Source: Hymenobacter cellulosivorans (GTDB taxonomy: Bacteria > Bacteroidota > Bacteroidia > Cytophagales > Hymenobacteraceae). From it: a stretch of DNA of 64,000 nt. A program made the position numbers and the translations under genes. Below are positions 33,480-41,716 of this stretch, piece by piece; position 1 is the first letter of the stretch; the number at the start of each line of letters is the position of its first letter. The notes under the pieces are model-generated. The model was not told where the DNA came from and searched no databases. It saw only the letters and a program-made list of their open reading frames with translations. The stretch lies in the NCBI RefSeq assembly GCF_022919135.1, contig NZ_CP095049.1, positions 5,026,501 to 5,090,500 of the forward strand, written 5' to 3'.

Positions 33480-35108
33480 ATGCCCAAACCTTTACCCGCC
33501 GTTCTGGCTGGAGCATTGCTTCTGGCCGCTTCTTTCTTCCCCCCACAAGCAATTGCCCAAATGCTGCCTAAGCAATGGGATAAATCTTTTGGTGGCACTG
33601 GTCACGAAGAGCTGCACGTAGTCCAGCAAACGTCTGATGGGGGGTATATCCTAGGAGGCGAATCCAGCTCCGGCCCCAGCGGCGACAAAACCCAGCCCGG
33701 TAAGGGTAACCAAGATTACTGGGTAGTTAAGGTTGATGCCAGCGGCAACAAGCAATGGGACCACTCCTATGGCGGAGCGCAGGAAGATCATCTTCGGGCC
33801 CTGCAACCAACTGCTGATGGCGGTTACCTGCTTGGTGGTTACTCCGACTCCGACCCCAACAGCGACAAAACCCAGCCCAGCCAAGGACAGACAGATTACT
33901 GGATTATAAAAATTGATGCCGCGGGCAACCGCCAGTGGGATAAAACCTTCGGTGGCAATGGCCGGGACTACCTTCGCTCTCTTCACCCCACCAGTGATGG
34001 CGGCTTTATCCTCGGCGGGGAGTCCCATTCCGAGGCCAGCGGCGACAAAACGCAGCCAACTCACGGCCCAAGCTTTACCGCTGACTACTGGCTGGTCAAG
34101 ATTGATGCCCAGGGCACAAAGCAATGGGACCGCGCCTATGGGGGAGACGATGATGACCAGCTCACATGCCTGCAACCAACCCGTGACGGGGGCTATATTC
34201 TGGGCGGCGTTACCTATTCTCAGCCTAGTGGCGACAAAACCCAAGCGCACCGTGGGCTGGCCGATTATTGGGTCATCAAGGTAGATGCCGGCGGTACCAA
34301 GCAGTGGGATCAAACCTTTGGCACTAGCTCGTGGGACTTTCTATTCGCGGTGCAACAAACCAGTGATGGGGGCTACATCCTGGGAGGGCTGGCACAAACA
34401 AGCCTGAGCAGCGACAAAACGCAATTTGGACAAGGCGCATCCGATTACTGGATCATCAAGCTAGGGGCTACCGGCACGAAACAGTGGGACCACAGTTTTG
34501 GTGGCACCGGCGAGGATTACCTCTCGGCACTGCACCAGACCACCGATGGCGGCTACATGCTAGCCGGGTACTCGGCTTCGGGCAGTACCGGCGACAAAAC
34601 CCAGCCGACGCAAGGAAACCTCGATTATTGGCTGGTGAAAACCGATGTTCTTGGCAACAAAGTATGGGACCTCTCTTTGGGAGGGAATGAGAATGATCAG
34701 CTAACAACGTTGCTTCCAGCCACTGACGGCTACCTGGTAGCTGGCTATTCCTACTCGGGTAATACCGGCAATAAAACGCAGGCCTCTTGGGGAGACTCCG
34801 ATTACTGGATTGTGAAGCTGCAGGGTGGCACCACAACCAGCGTCCGCCCGGCTCTATCCCAGCAGCTTATGGTCTATCCCAACCCCGCTCGTACCCACCT
34901 GACCTTGCACCTAGCTGAAACGGCCCCGCGCACGGAGCTCCGGTTGTCGCTGCTCGACGCCACTGGCCGCGAAGTATACGCGCAGCTACTGCAGGCTACG
35001 AGCCCAGACCTGCCGATTGAAATAGGTCCACATCCTGCGGGGCTGTACTTGCTTCGGGTAGTAGGGGCCCAGGGTTATGTAACCACGCAGCAGGTAGTGC
35101 TTGAGTAA
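33480..35108 (+). CDS. Secreted beta-propeller-like repeat protein with T9SS sorting domain
   Basis: 542-aa protein. Signal peptide to about residue 23 (FPPQAIAQ), then eight tandem units of about 57 residues following QWDKSFGGTGHEELHVVQQTSDGGYILGG.S.SGPSGDKTQ....DYWVVKVDA.G. Such SBBP/delta-60-type repeats usually fold into a propeller. The C-terminus (YPNPARTHLTLHLAE, RLSLLDATGREVY, IGPHPAGLYLLRVV) is a T9SS type A sorting domain. Probably secreted or surface-attached; binding partner unknown. The repeats are also recognisable at DNA level. Confidence 0.9.
   Translation: MPKPLPAVLAGALLLAASFFPPQAIAQMLPKQWDKSFGGTGHEELHVVQQTSDGGYILGGESSSGPSGDKTQPGKGNQDYWVVKVDASGNKQWDHSYGGAQEDHLRALQPTADGGYLLGGYSDSDPNSDKTQPSQGQTDYWIIKIDAAGNRQWDKTFGGNGRDYLRSLHPTSDGGFILGGESHSEASGDKTQPTHGPSFTADYWLVKIDAQGTKQWDRAYGGDDDDQLTCLQPTRDGGYILGGVTYSQPSGDKTQAHRGLADYWVIKVDAGGTKQWDQTFGTSSWDFLFAVQQTSDGGYILGGLAQTSLSSDKTQFGQGASDYWIIKLGATGTKQWDHSFGGTGEDYLSALHQTTDGGYMLAGYSASGSTGDKTQPTQGNLDYWLVKTDVLGNKVWDLSLGGNENDQLTTLLPATDGYLVAGYSYSGNTGNKTQASWGDSDYWIVKLQGGTTTSVRPALSQQLMVYPNPARTHLTLHLAETAPRTELRLSLLDATGREVYAQLLQATSPDLPIEIGPHPAGLYLLRVVGAQGYVTTQQVVLE
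33573..34820 (+). repeat. Tandem coding repeats of about 165-180 bp
   Basis: Eight units with conserved GATGGCGGCTA..., GCGACAAAACCCAGCC and GATTACTGG...AAG blocks within the repeat-protein gene. Divergence between units is moderate, so they are old, but some blocks remain nearly identical and could recombine. Confidence 0.7.
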
Positions 35109-35328
35109 ACAGAGAATAGGCCAATGGGAATAGCCTCGTGCCCTGCCGGCCGGGACTTTTTCATGCTCACACCGGTTGCCGCACGCCGGTCCTCCATATC
35201 TGGCGCGGCCCGAAAGCCCCTCGACAAGACCTGGATTCAGCCAGAAAAGTAAATGCCCCAGGATTACCACGGCGGACGTGGCTTCCTGGAGCATGCACAG
35301 CTTCGACAAGACCAATTGGAGCGGCTTA

Positions 35329-36093
35329 TTACTCCCAGATGCCGTTGGCCTCGGTCAGGATAATCGGCTGCCCATCGGTGATGACGATGGTATGCTCGTG
35401 CTGGGCCACGAAGGAGCCGTCGCGGGTGGCCAGCGTCCAGCCGTCGCCGAGCTGGTGGGCAATGGAGGCGCGGGTCGAAATAAAGGTTTCCACGGCCACC
35501 ACCGAGTTCTTCTTGAAGCGCTTCAGGTTGTGGCGGTCGTAGTAGCAGGGAATTTCCTTAGGCTCCTCGTGCAGGCTGCGCCCGATGCCGTGGCCCACCA
35601 GGTTTTTGATAACCCGGTAGCCGGCCTTGCGCGCCTCCTGCTCAATCAGCCCGCCGATGTCGGCAATGCGCACCCCGCCCCGAATCCGGCTTAGGGCCGT
35701 GCGCAGAATCTGCCGGGAAGCGTCTACCAGGGGCTGGTGGTTGTGCACATCCTGGCCCAGCACGAAGGAGCCGCCGTTGTCGGCCCAGAAGCCGTCCAGC
35801 TCCGCCGATACGTCCACATTTACCAGGTCGCCTTCCTGCAGCACCTTGCCCGCCGACGGGATGCCATGGGCCACCTCGTTGTTGACGCTGATGCAGGTCC
35901 AGCCCGGAAAGCCGTAAGTTAGCCGCGGCGCCGACTTGGCCCCCAGCGCCGCCAGGATGCTGCCCCCGTATTCGTCTAGCTCCTTGGTCGTCATGCCCGG
36001 CCGGGCATAGTGGCGCATCTGTTTCAGGGTAGTACCCACGGCCGCGCTGATGCGCTGCAAACCGGCTAATTCTTCTTGCGAGGTGATGGACAT
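35329..36093 (-). CDS. map: Methionine aminopeptidase type I
   Basis: 254-aa metalloprotease removing N-terminal Met from nascent proteins. Metal ligands are visible: Asp pair in LVNVDVSAELDGFWAD, His in LVGHGIGRSLHE, Glu in VVAVETFIS, Glu in VAQHEHTIVI; the substrate-side histidine is in NEVAHGIP. Length and motif order are normal for type Ia. It is a stand-alone gene away from the ribosomal operon, so it may be a second, accessory copy. Extra copies are common in this phylum. Confidence 0.92.
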   Translation of the reverse strand: MSITSQEELAGLQRISAAVGTTLKQMRHYARPGMTTKELDEYGGSILAALGAKSAPRLTYGFPGWTCISVNNEVAHGIPSAGKVLQEGDLVNVDVSAELDGFWADNGGSFVLGQDVHNHQPLVDASRQILRTALSRIRGGVRIADIGGLIEQEARKAGYRVIKNLVGHGIGRSLHEEPKEIPCYYDRHNLKRFKKNSVVAVETFISTRASIAHQLGDGWTLATRDGSFVAQHEHTIVITDGQPIILTEANGIWE

Positions 36094-36322
36094 AGAACGG
36101 AGGATCTGGCTCCCTGATGAGGTACGGGGTTGCGGATAAACAAGCCGGAGGCGGCGCCGGTTTACAAAAGTCTGCTCAAGACCCGAAACGGCCGGGGCAA
36201 ATTACGGCATCCCCAGTGACTTTCGGCCCAGTAGCCGCCCCTGCAACTGCTTTCATTCAATGAGGGAACGGGCACAAGGCGGAAGGGTGGTGTACACCCA
36301 GCTCTTACTCCGCAACGTGGGT

Positions 36323-36330
36323 TACTTTGC
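36323..36330 (+). promoter_or_regulatory. Candidate -7 element
   Basis: TACTTTGC, 33 nt before ATG 36364 in the 270-bp gap between divergent genes; no -33 element was recognised. The rest of the gap shows no other feature. Confidence 0.3.
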
Positions 36331-36363
36331 TTCCCTGACCTTTATCCCCGGAGAAAACGCCCC

Positions 36364-37170
36364 ATGACCACCTGGCCCGCCGCCTTTTGCGCTACCAACG
36401 GCATCAGTCTCCACTACACCCGCACCGGCGGCGGCAAACCACCGGTAATCCTGCTCCACGGCCTGATGACCAACGGCCTGTGCTGGACCCACCTGGCCCG
36501 GGCTTTGGAGCCGGAATACGACGTCATCCTGCCCGATGCCCGGGGCCACGGCCAGTCGGGCGCGCCCGACCACGGCTACCGCTACGAAGACCACGCCGCC
36601 GATATCATCGGGCTGATTCAGGCTTTGCAGTTGCCACCCGTCGTTCTGCTAGGCCACTCTATGGGCGGGATGACAGCCGCCGTAGTAGCCAGCCGCAGCC
36701 CCATGCTTCTTCGGGGCCTCGTGCTGGCCGACCCTACCTTTCTGAGCCCGGAAATGCAGCGCCAGGTGCAGGAGAGCGACGTAGCCGAGCAGCACCGCCG
36801 GATGCTGCGGCTGTCTTTGGCGGAAGTACTGGCCGATGCGCGGGTCCGCCACCCGCACCGCTCGGCGGAAACCCTGGAGCTCCTTGCCCGGGCCCGCCTG
36901 CAAACCAGCCTGAAGGCCTTCGAGGTGCTCACGCCCCCCAACCCCGACTACCGGGCGCTGGTGCGGCAGATACCTGTTCCTAGCCTGCTCCTCGTCGGCG
37001 ACAAAGGCCTTGTTTCAGCGGCGGTTGCCGAAGAGCTGCAACGTCTCAATCCGAATTTACAAGCCGAACAGATTCGGGAAGCCGGCCACGCCCTGCAGTT
37101 CGACCAGCCCAACCAGTTTGCGGCCGTCGTCGGGCGCTTTCTGCGCGCTATCGGTAACGCAGCGCGCTGA
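36364..37170 (+). CDS. Alpha/beta hydrolase
   Basis: 268-aa cytoplasmic hydrolase. Visible: PVILLHGLMTNGLCW (oxyanion region), VILPDARGHGQSGAPDHGYRYEDHAADI, nucleophile elbow LLGHSMGGMTAA (Ser about 99), a helical cap, LLLVGDKGLVS (acid region) and EAGHALQFDQP (His). This is the pattern of small epoxide-hydrolase/haloperoxidase-like esterases. No neighbour points to a substrate. The end of the gene is followed by chimeric debris. Confidence 0.88.
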   Translation: MTTWPAAFCATNGISLHYTRTGGGKPPVILLHGLMTNGLCWTHLARALEPEYDVILPDARGHGQSGAPDHGYRYEDHAADIIGLIQALQLPPVVLLGHSMGGMTAAVVASRSPMLLRGLVLADPTFLSPEMQRQVQESDVAEQHRRMLRLSLAEVLADARVRHPHRSAETLELLARARLQTSLKAFEVLTPPNPDYRALVRQIPVPSLLLVGDKGLVSAAVAEELQRLNPNLQAEQIREAGHALQFDQPNQFAAVVGRFLRAIGNAAR

Positions 37171-37211
37171 ACGCACCCGGACCCAAATGATTGGCTCATA
37201 AAGACGTGGAG

Positions 37212-37355
37212 TTACTCCACCCGGTTTGGAATGTAGACCGAGAAGGTAGAGCCTACGCCCAGCTCGCTCTGCACCTCTACCCGCCCACCCAGGTTTTCCA
37301 CCGTCTTCTTGACTGTATACAGGCCCAGCCCCGAGCCCTCTACATGGTCGTGGAA
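37212..37355 (-). pseudogene. Histidine kinase C-terminal fragment
   Basis: [20 protein letters not shown] then [24 protein letters not shown] is the G-box and end of a HATPase_c domain. No upstream kinase sequence exists on this strand: the similarity stops where the DUF3592 fragment begins on the other strand. It is a non-functional remnant. Confidence 0.75.
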
Positions 37356-37526
37356 GCGGATTGCGTTGTTGGTGCCTACCTGCGCCTTTACTACGACCCA
37401 CGCTGCCTTCAGCAAAAGGCGCTTATCGAAGGGGTAGGCCCGAATAAAGAAATCATACCGCTACTGGCTGGCGGCTTTCTACTCCTTAGTGGTCTGCTCT
37501 TCGGCCTTTCCCTTTTTACCGATTGA
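37341..37526 (+). pseudogene. Truncated DUF3592-like fragment
   Basis: [18 protein letters not shown] then [31 protein letters not shown] corresponds to the last 60 residues of protein C (31806-32228). The N-terminal membrane helix and half of the domain are gone. Any open frame upstream is the antisense of the kinase fragment. Confidence 0.7.
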
Positions 37527-37696
37527 GCTTCAGCTTCCGCAGTAGGGCCTTTTAACCAGACCCATCTTACCCCGACCTGCTGCCGCAACCACGGCAAGCG
37601 TAGGAGCAGAAGCATAACCTATCCCAGTTATAAGGTTGAGGTTTATTTCTCTACTTTGCTAGTACTTCCTGGTTTAAGCGCATTTATCCCGACCCC

Positions 37697-39460
37697 ATGC
37701 AACATTATTACCCTTCCCGATTACTGGGCCTGCTAGCCCTGCTGGCCGAATCAGCCACCGCCTGGGCCCAGCCTAGCATCACCACCATTTTGCCTGCTCC
37801 CAACCGACAAAACGCCGCGCCCAACAGTGCCATCAACGCCTTGTTTAGCGAGCCCCTACAGGCCAGCAGCACTACCGCCCTGCGCGTATTCAGCTCTCAA
37901 TATGGGGGCCTACGCAGCGGCCACAGCGGCACTACCGCCCTGAGCGGCAACCTTCTTTCCTTTACTCCGGTCGGCGGCTGGAAGCCCGGCGAAACGGTTC
38001 GGACCACCATTACCACCGCCGCTCAGAACCTAGCGGGCCAGTCCTTGGCCAAGGCGCATATTTTTGAGTTTACGGCCGCCGTCGGAGGCACCGGCCTAGG
38101 GTCGCTCGTACCCGCTGCCGCCCCCTCTGGCACCCTTTCCAGCAGTGCGCACCAGATGCAGATGGCCGACGTAGACGGCGACGGCGACCTGGACCTTGTT
38201 ACGGCCAACTCCACCTATCTCAACTACGCCCTGTTTCCGCTCAGTATCCGCCTCAACAACGGCCAGGGCAGTTTCGCCGGTGGCTCCGATGTACGCGTAA
38301 CTAGGGTGCCCAATGGGGCCGACCACCTGGCCCTAGGCGATATCGACGGCGACGGCGACATTGATATTCTGACGACTAACTCCAAGGATTCGGTTCATGT
38401 GCGCTTCAACTCCGGGACGGGCACCTACCCCAGGGGCTATAATGTGAGTATAAACCCCAACTCGGTGCGCCCCAATGACCTGACCCTGGCCGACGTGGAT
38501 GGCGACGGCGACCTGGACCTGTTGGCTTTTACCCTGATGCAGCCCTACTATACCGGCCAGCTGAGTCTGCGCCTCAACGATGGCACCGGCCAGTTTAGCG
38601 GCGGCTACGATACCGTTCTGGGCTCCAGCAGCTACGGCCGCCTGACTACCGGCGACATTGACGGCGACGGCGACCTGGACCTGATTATTGTAGGCGGGGG
38701 CAACTCAAACCTGTCTTTTCGTCTGAATAACGGCAGCGGAGTATTCACCCAAAGCTTGGGCCTGAATGATAATATCAGCGGCTCCGACTTGGCCTTGGGC
38801 GACTTGGATGCCGATGGCGACCTGGACTTGCTGGCGCTGGACGAAAACGGCTCTGGGCGGGTGGTTACGTTCATCAACAACGGTACGGGCACCTTCACCA
38901 GAGCTACCTCCATCCGCATGATCAGCAACCCCGGCAAAATGGCTCTGGGCGACGTGGACGGCGACGGCGACCTGGATCTGTTAGTTAGCAATAAGGCGCC
39001 TATGCTGTCAGTACATCTTAATAACGGCCAGGGCTCCTTCCCGAACTACTACATCATACCCCACGGCACGTTTGCTCTGGGCGATGTTGACGGCGACAGC
39101 GACCTGGATATTGTTGCGGGCTATACCGGGGCTGCGCCGGCGTACTCCGTCATTACTTGCTTCAACCAAGCCACGCGCCCAGTGCTACTCGGCACCACAA
39201 GCGCCCTGGCTGAACAGGTAGGACTCTATCCCAACCCGGTAGCCGGCCAGCAATGCACCCTGGCCCTGCCGGCTGGCTGCCGGGCTACCACTGCCACTGT
39301 AGTCAATACACTGGGACAGTCGGTCAAAGCCTTTCCGCTGGCCACATCAGCAGCTGCTCATTCGACGACGCTGGACGTAGCCGATCTGGCACCGGGAATC
39401 TACACGCTCCTTATCAGCACCGAAGCCGGCAGCATCACCAAACGCCTGATCAAGGAATAG
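37697..39460 (+). CDS. Secreted FG-GAP/VCBS repeat protein with Ig-like and T9SS domains
   Basis: 587-aa protein. Signal peptide (to about residue 25, ATAWAQ), SbsA/Big_5-type Ig-like domain at about 28-130 (APNSAINALFSEPLQASS, KPGETVRTTITTAAQN), then about six FG-GAP/VCBS units at about 150-490, each with a calcium-binding DVDGDGDLDLL loop, and a T9SS type A sorting domain (LYPNPVAGQQCTLALPAG, VADLAPGIYTLLIST). Family members form propellers that bind cell-surface or matrix ligands. The domain plan is a shorter version of the protein encoded from 56195. Confidence 0.9.
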   Translation: MQHYYPSRLLGLLALLAESATAWAQPSITTILPAPNRQNAAPNSAINALFSEPLQASSTTALRVFSSQYGGLRSGHSGTTALSGNLLSFTPVGGWKPGETVRTTITTAAQNLAGQSLAKAHIFEFTAAVGGTGLGSLVPAAAPSGTLSSSAHQMQMADVDGDGDLDLVTANSTYLNYALFPLSIRLNNGQGSFAGGSDVRVTRVPNGADHLALGDIDGDGDIDILTTNSKDSVHVRFNSGTGTYPRGYNVSINPNSVRPNDLTLADVDGDGDLDLLAFTLMQPYYTGQLSLRLNDGTGQFSGGYDTVLGSSSYGRLTTGDIDGDGDLDLIIVGGGNSNLSFRLNNGSGVFTQSLGLNDNISGSDLALGDLDADGDLDLLALDENGSGRVVTFINNGTGTFTRATSIRMISNPGKMALGDVDGDGDLDLLVSNKAPMLSVHLNNGQGSFPNYYIIPHGTFALGDVDGDSDLDIVAGYTGAAPAYSVITCFNQATRPVLLGTTSALAEQVGLYPNPVAGQQCTLALPAGCRATTATVVNTLGQSVKAFPLATSAAAHSTTLDVADLAPGIYTLLISTEAGSITKRLIKE

Positions 39461-39510
39461 GTATCAAGTTCGCCCGCGTGCTGCGGGCAAAATCTTCGAT
39501 TCATCAATTC

Positions 39511-39547
39511 ATACAAAAGCCCCGGCAGTTTGCCGGGGCTTTTGTAT
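39511..39547. terminator. Bidirectional terminator
   Basis: 17-bp perfect stem (ATACAAAAGCCCCGGCA and its complement) around a 3-nt loop, with A and T runs on opposite sides, between convergent genes. Confidence 0.9.
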
Positions 39548-39571
39548 CAAATTCAGGATGGGTAGTACTGG

Positions 39572-40579
39572 CTACGGCATGCCGGCGCCACCCGTCGAGC
39601 CGTAGACTTGGCCCGTGGCGTAGCTGGCCAGCGGGTCGGCCAGTTGCACGTAGATAGAGGCCAGCTCGGCGGGTTGGCCGGGGCGCTTCATGGGCGTGTC
39701 GCCGCCAAACTTCACCAGCTTCTCCTGCGTCGCGCCGCCGCTTACCTGCAGGGGCGTCCAGATGGGGCCCGGCGCCACGCCGTTGACCCGAATTCCTCTC
39801 GGGGCCAGCTGCTTGGCCAAGGACCGCACGTAGTTCGAGGTAGCAGCCTTGGTCTGGGCGTAGTCGTAGAGGTTTTCCGAGGGGTCGGTGGCCTGCTCGG
39901 AGGTGGTGCCGATGATGGCCGAGCCGGGCTTGAGGTGGGGCAAAGCCGCCTTGATGGTCCAGAACGGGGCGTAGATGTTGGTTTTCATCGTCGCGTCGAA
40001 GTCCTCGGTGGTCAGCTCCAGAATCGACTGGCGCTGCTGCTGCCGGGCCGCGTTGTTGACCAGAATATCCAAGCCGCCCAGCTGGCGCACGGCCTCTTCG
40101 ACCATGCGCTTGCAGAAGGCCTCCTCGCGCAAATCCCCGGGAATGGCTACGGCCTTGCGGCCCTCAGCTTTAATGAGGGCAATTACTTCCTTGGCATCGG
40201 CTTCCTCGGCGGGTAGGTAGTTGATGGCCACGTCGGCCCCTTCGCGGGCGTAGGCAATGGCCGCGGCCCGGCCCATGCCCGAGTCGCCGCCCGTAATCAG
40301 GGCTTTGCGGCCCTTGAGGCGGCCGGAGCCTTTGTAGCTTTTTTCGCCGTGGTCGGGCCGGGGCTCCATCTGCGAGGCCAGCCCGGGCCAGGGTTGCGAC
40401 TGGCTCTTGAATGGTGGCTTGGGGTAGGCTGTAGTCGGGTCGCGTAGCGGGTCGGCGGCGGTTTCGGCCAGGGGGCTGAAGTCATCGGCGCCCAGCACGG
40501 GGCTTACGGCGGCGACGGCCAGGCTGGCGCCCAGCCCGCTGATGACCTTGCGGCGGCTAAGTTTGGTATCTTCTTTCAT
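39572..40579 (-). CDS. SDR-family oxidoreductase with a Tat-type signal
   Basis: 335-aa protein. N-terminal KLSRRKVISGLGASLAVAAV looks like a twin-arginine export signal; the mature SDR core carries TGGDSGMGRAAAIAYAREGADV (NAD(P) site), ILVNNAA, IIGTTSEQ and the catalytic YDYAQTKAA (YxxxK), then RVNGVAPGPIWTPLQ. It resembles YhdF/YghA-type glucose/aldehyde dehydrogenases, including the conserved PRPDHGEKSYKGSGRL segment before the core. ATG 40579 is chosen because it is followed directly by the RR motif. Confidence 0.88.
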   Translation of the reverse strand: MKEDTKLSRRKVISGLGASLAVAAVSPVLGADDFSPLAETAADPLRDPTTAYPKPPFKSQSQPWPGLASQMEPRPDHGEKSYKGSGRLKGRKALITGGDSGMGRAAAIAYAREGADVAINYLPAEEADAKEVIALIKAEGRKAVAIPGDLREEAFCKRMVEEAVRQLGGLDILVNNAARQQQRQSILELTTEDFDATMKTNIYAPFWTIKAALPHLKPGSAIIGTTSEQATDPSENLYDYAQTKAATSNYVRSLAKQLAPRGIRVNGVAPGPIWTPLQVSGGATQEKLVKFGGDTPMKRPGQPAELASIYVQLADPLASYATGQVYGSTGGAGMP

Positions 40580-40828
40580 AGCAATCAGGAAGGTTAGGTT
40601 CAAGCCTTCCTTTACGCACCGGGCGGGCCTCACAGTTACTCTAAGCTTTGCCGCGGGCCTTATGTATTCGTTCGGGGTGGCCTGACGCTCGGCAAAAGTC
40701 GGCTGCTGCCCGTTCGCGCCATTACCGGCAGTCATGCTTTTATAACCGCCAAATGGAAGGCAGCAGTTTTTTGTGGGCAGCTATAATAACACCCCCGACC
40801 CAGGATATAACCAGCCCGGCTTATTATC

Positions 40829-41716
40829 TTGGCTACCAGATTTTTACTACTCCGCCTTTATTCCTACTGCCTCTTGCTACAACTTCTACTCCCCCTGCCA
40901 CGGCTTATCGGCTTGTTCCTGTTCGTGTGTGCCGGCCTGCTGCCCCGGCTCCTACAGGCCCAGATACCACCTACCTTCGACATGGCTGCGCGCGTGATGC
41001 ACCTGACGGAGGGTACACTTCCGCGCCCCCAGGCAGTAGCCGTCGATGCGGCCGGTAACAGCTACGTCGCTGGCTTCATTCATGGTACCATACAATTCGG
41101 GGACACTATCATCGGGGCCGTGTCGTCGGGCCAAGTCTACATTGCCCGCATCGGGGTCCGGGGCAGCCACGACTGGATTGTGGTGTTGAACACCGTTAAT
41201 GACAACTATAATAATAACAATAGCAGAGAACTTCACCAGACCAGTCTGGCGGTTGACGCTAATGGCAACATTCTGGTGGTTAATCACTTTACCAGTCCCA
41301 CTCTTACCCTGGGCAGCATTAAGCTAACCAAGACCGAGGTATTTGGTAATATGTTTGTGGCCCGGCTTAGTCCGAACGGCAAGTGGCTTTCGGCCTTTAC
41401 AGTAGGGGATGCGGCGCCCTCGAGCATTACCCTAGATGCTGGCGGCAACGCCTACATTACCGGCCAGTATAGCCTTCCTATAACCTTCGGTACCACCACG
41501 TTGCCTTTCAGCGGGCGTTCCGACTTCTTTGTCGCCTGTCTTGCTGCCAATAACACGTGGCGCTGGGCCGTAAGCGGGGGAGGTACGAGCGACGATGTTG
41601 CTAACAACATCAGTCTGGATGCCCAGGGCCACGCCTACCTAGTAGGTTATATGGTAGAAGGGGCCAGCTCGGCCCGTTCAGCGTGCCAGCTGCTAGGTCA
41701 TTCATTGCCCAACTAG
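40829..41716 (+). CDS. N-terminal part of a split secreted SBBP-repeat protein
   Basis: 295-aa frame from a TTG start (no good ATG upstream). Long hydrophobic signal segment (LYSYCLLLQLLLPLPRLIGL... LLQAQ), then repeats of the form A.D..GN.YV.G...GTI.FG.......G..Y.A........W. It ends abruptly after GHAYLVGYMVEGASSARS in an out-of-frame tail, while the next frame continues with SFIAQLDAATGDCLR, the expected continuation of the same repeat. Hence a frameshift, probably with a small deletion, near 41655-41690. Presumably inactive or an assembly error. Confidence 0.7.
   Translation: MATRFLLLRLYSYCLLLQLLLPLPRLIGLFLFVCAGLLPRLLQAQIPPTFDMAARVMHLTEGTLPRPQAVAVDAAGNSYVAGFIHGTIQFGDTIIGAVSSGQVYIARIGVRGSHDWIVVLNTVNDNYNNNNSRELHQTSLAVDANGNILVVNHFTSPTLTLGSIKLTKTEVFGNMFVARLSPNGKWLSAFTVGDAAPSSITLDAGGNAYITGQYSLPITFGTTTLPFSGRSDFFVACLAANNTWRWAVSGGGTSDDVANNISLDAQGHAYLVGYMVEGASSARSACQLLGHSLPN

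Noticed and set aside
38160..39120. Regular GACGGCGACGGCGACCTGG repeats that could look like a CRISPR array
   Set aside because: They encode calcium-binding FG-GAP loops in frame with unequal spacing; there is no unique-spacer pattern or cas gene.
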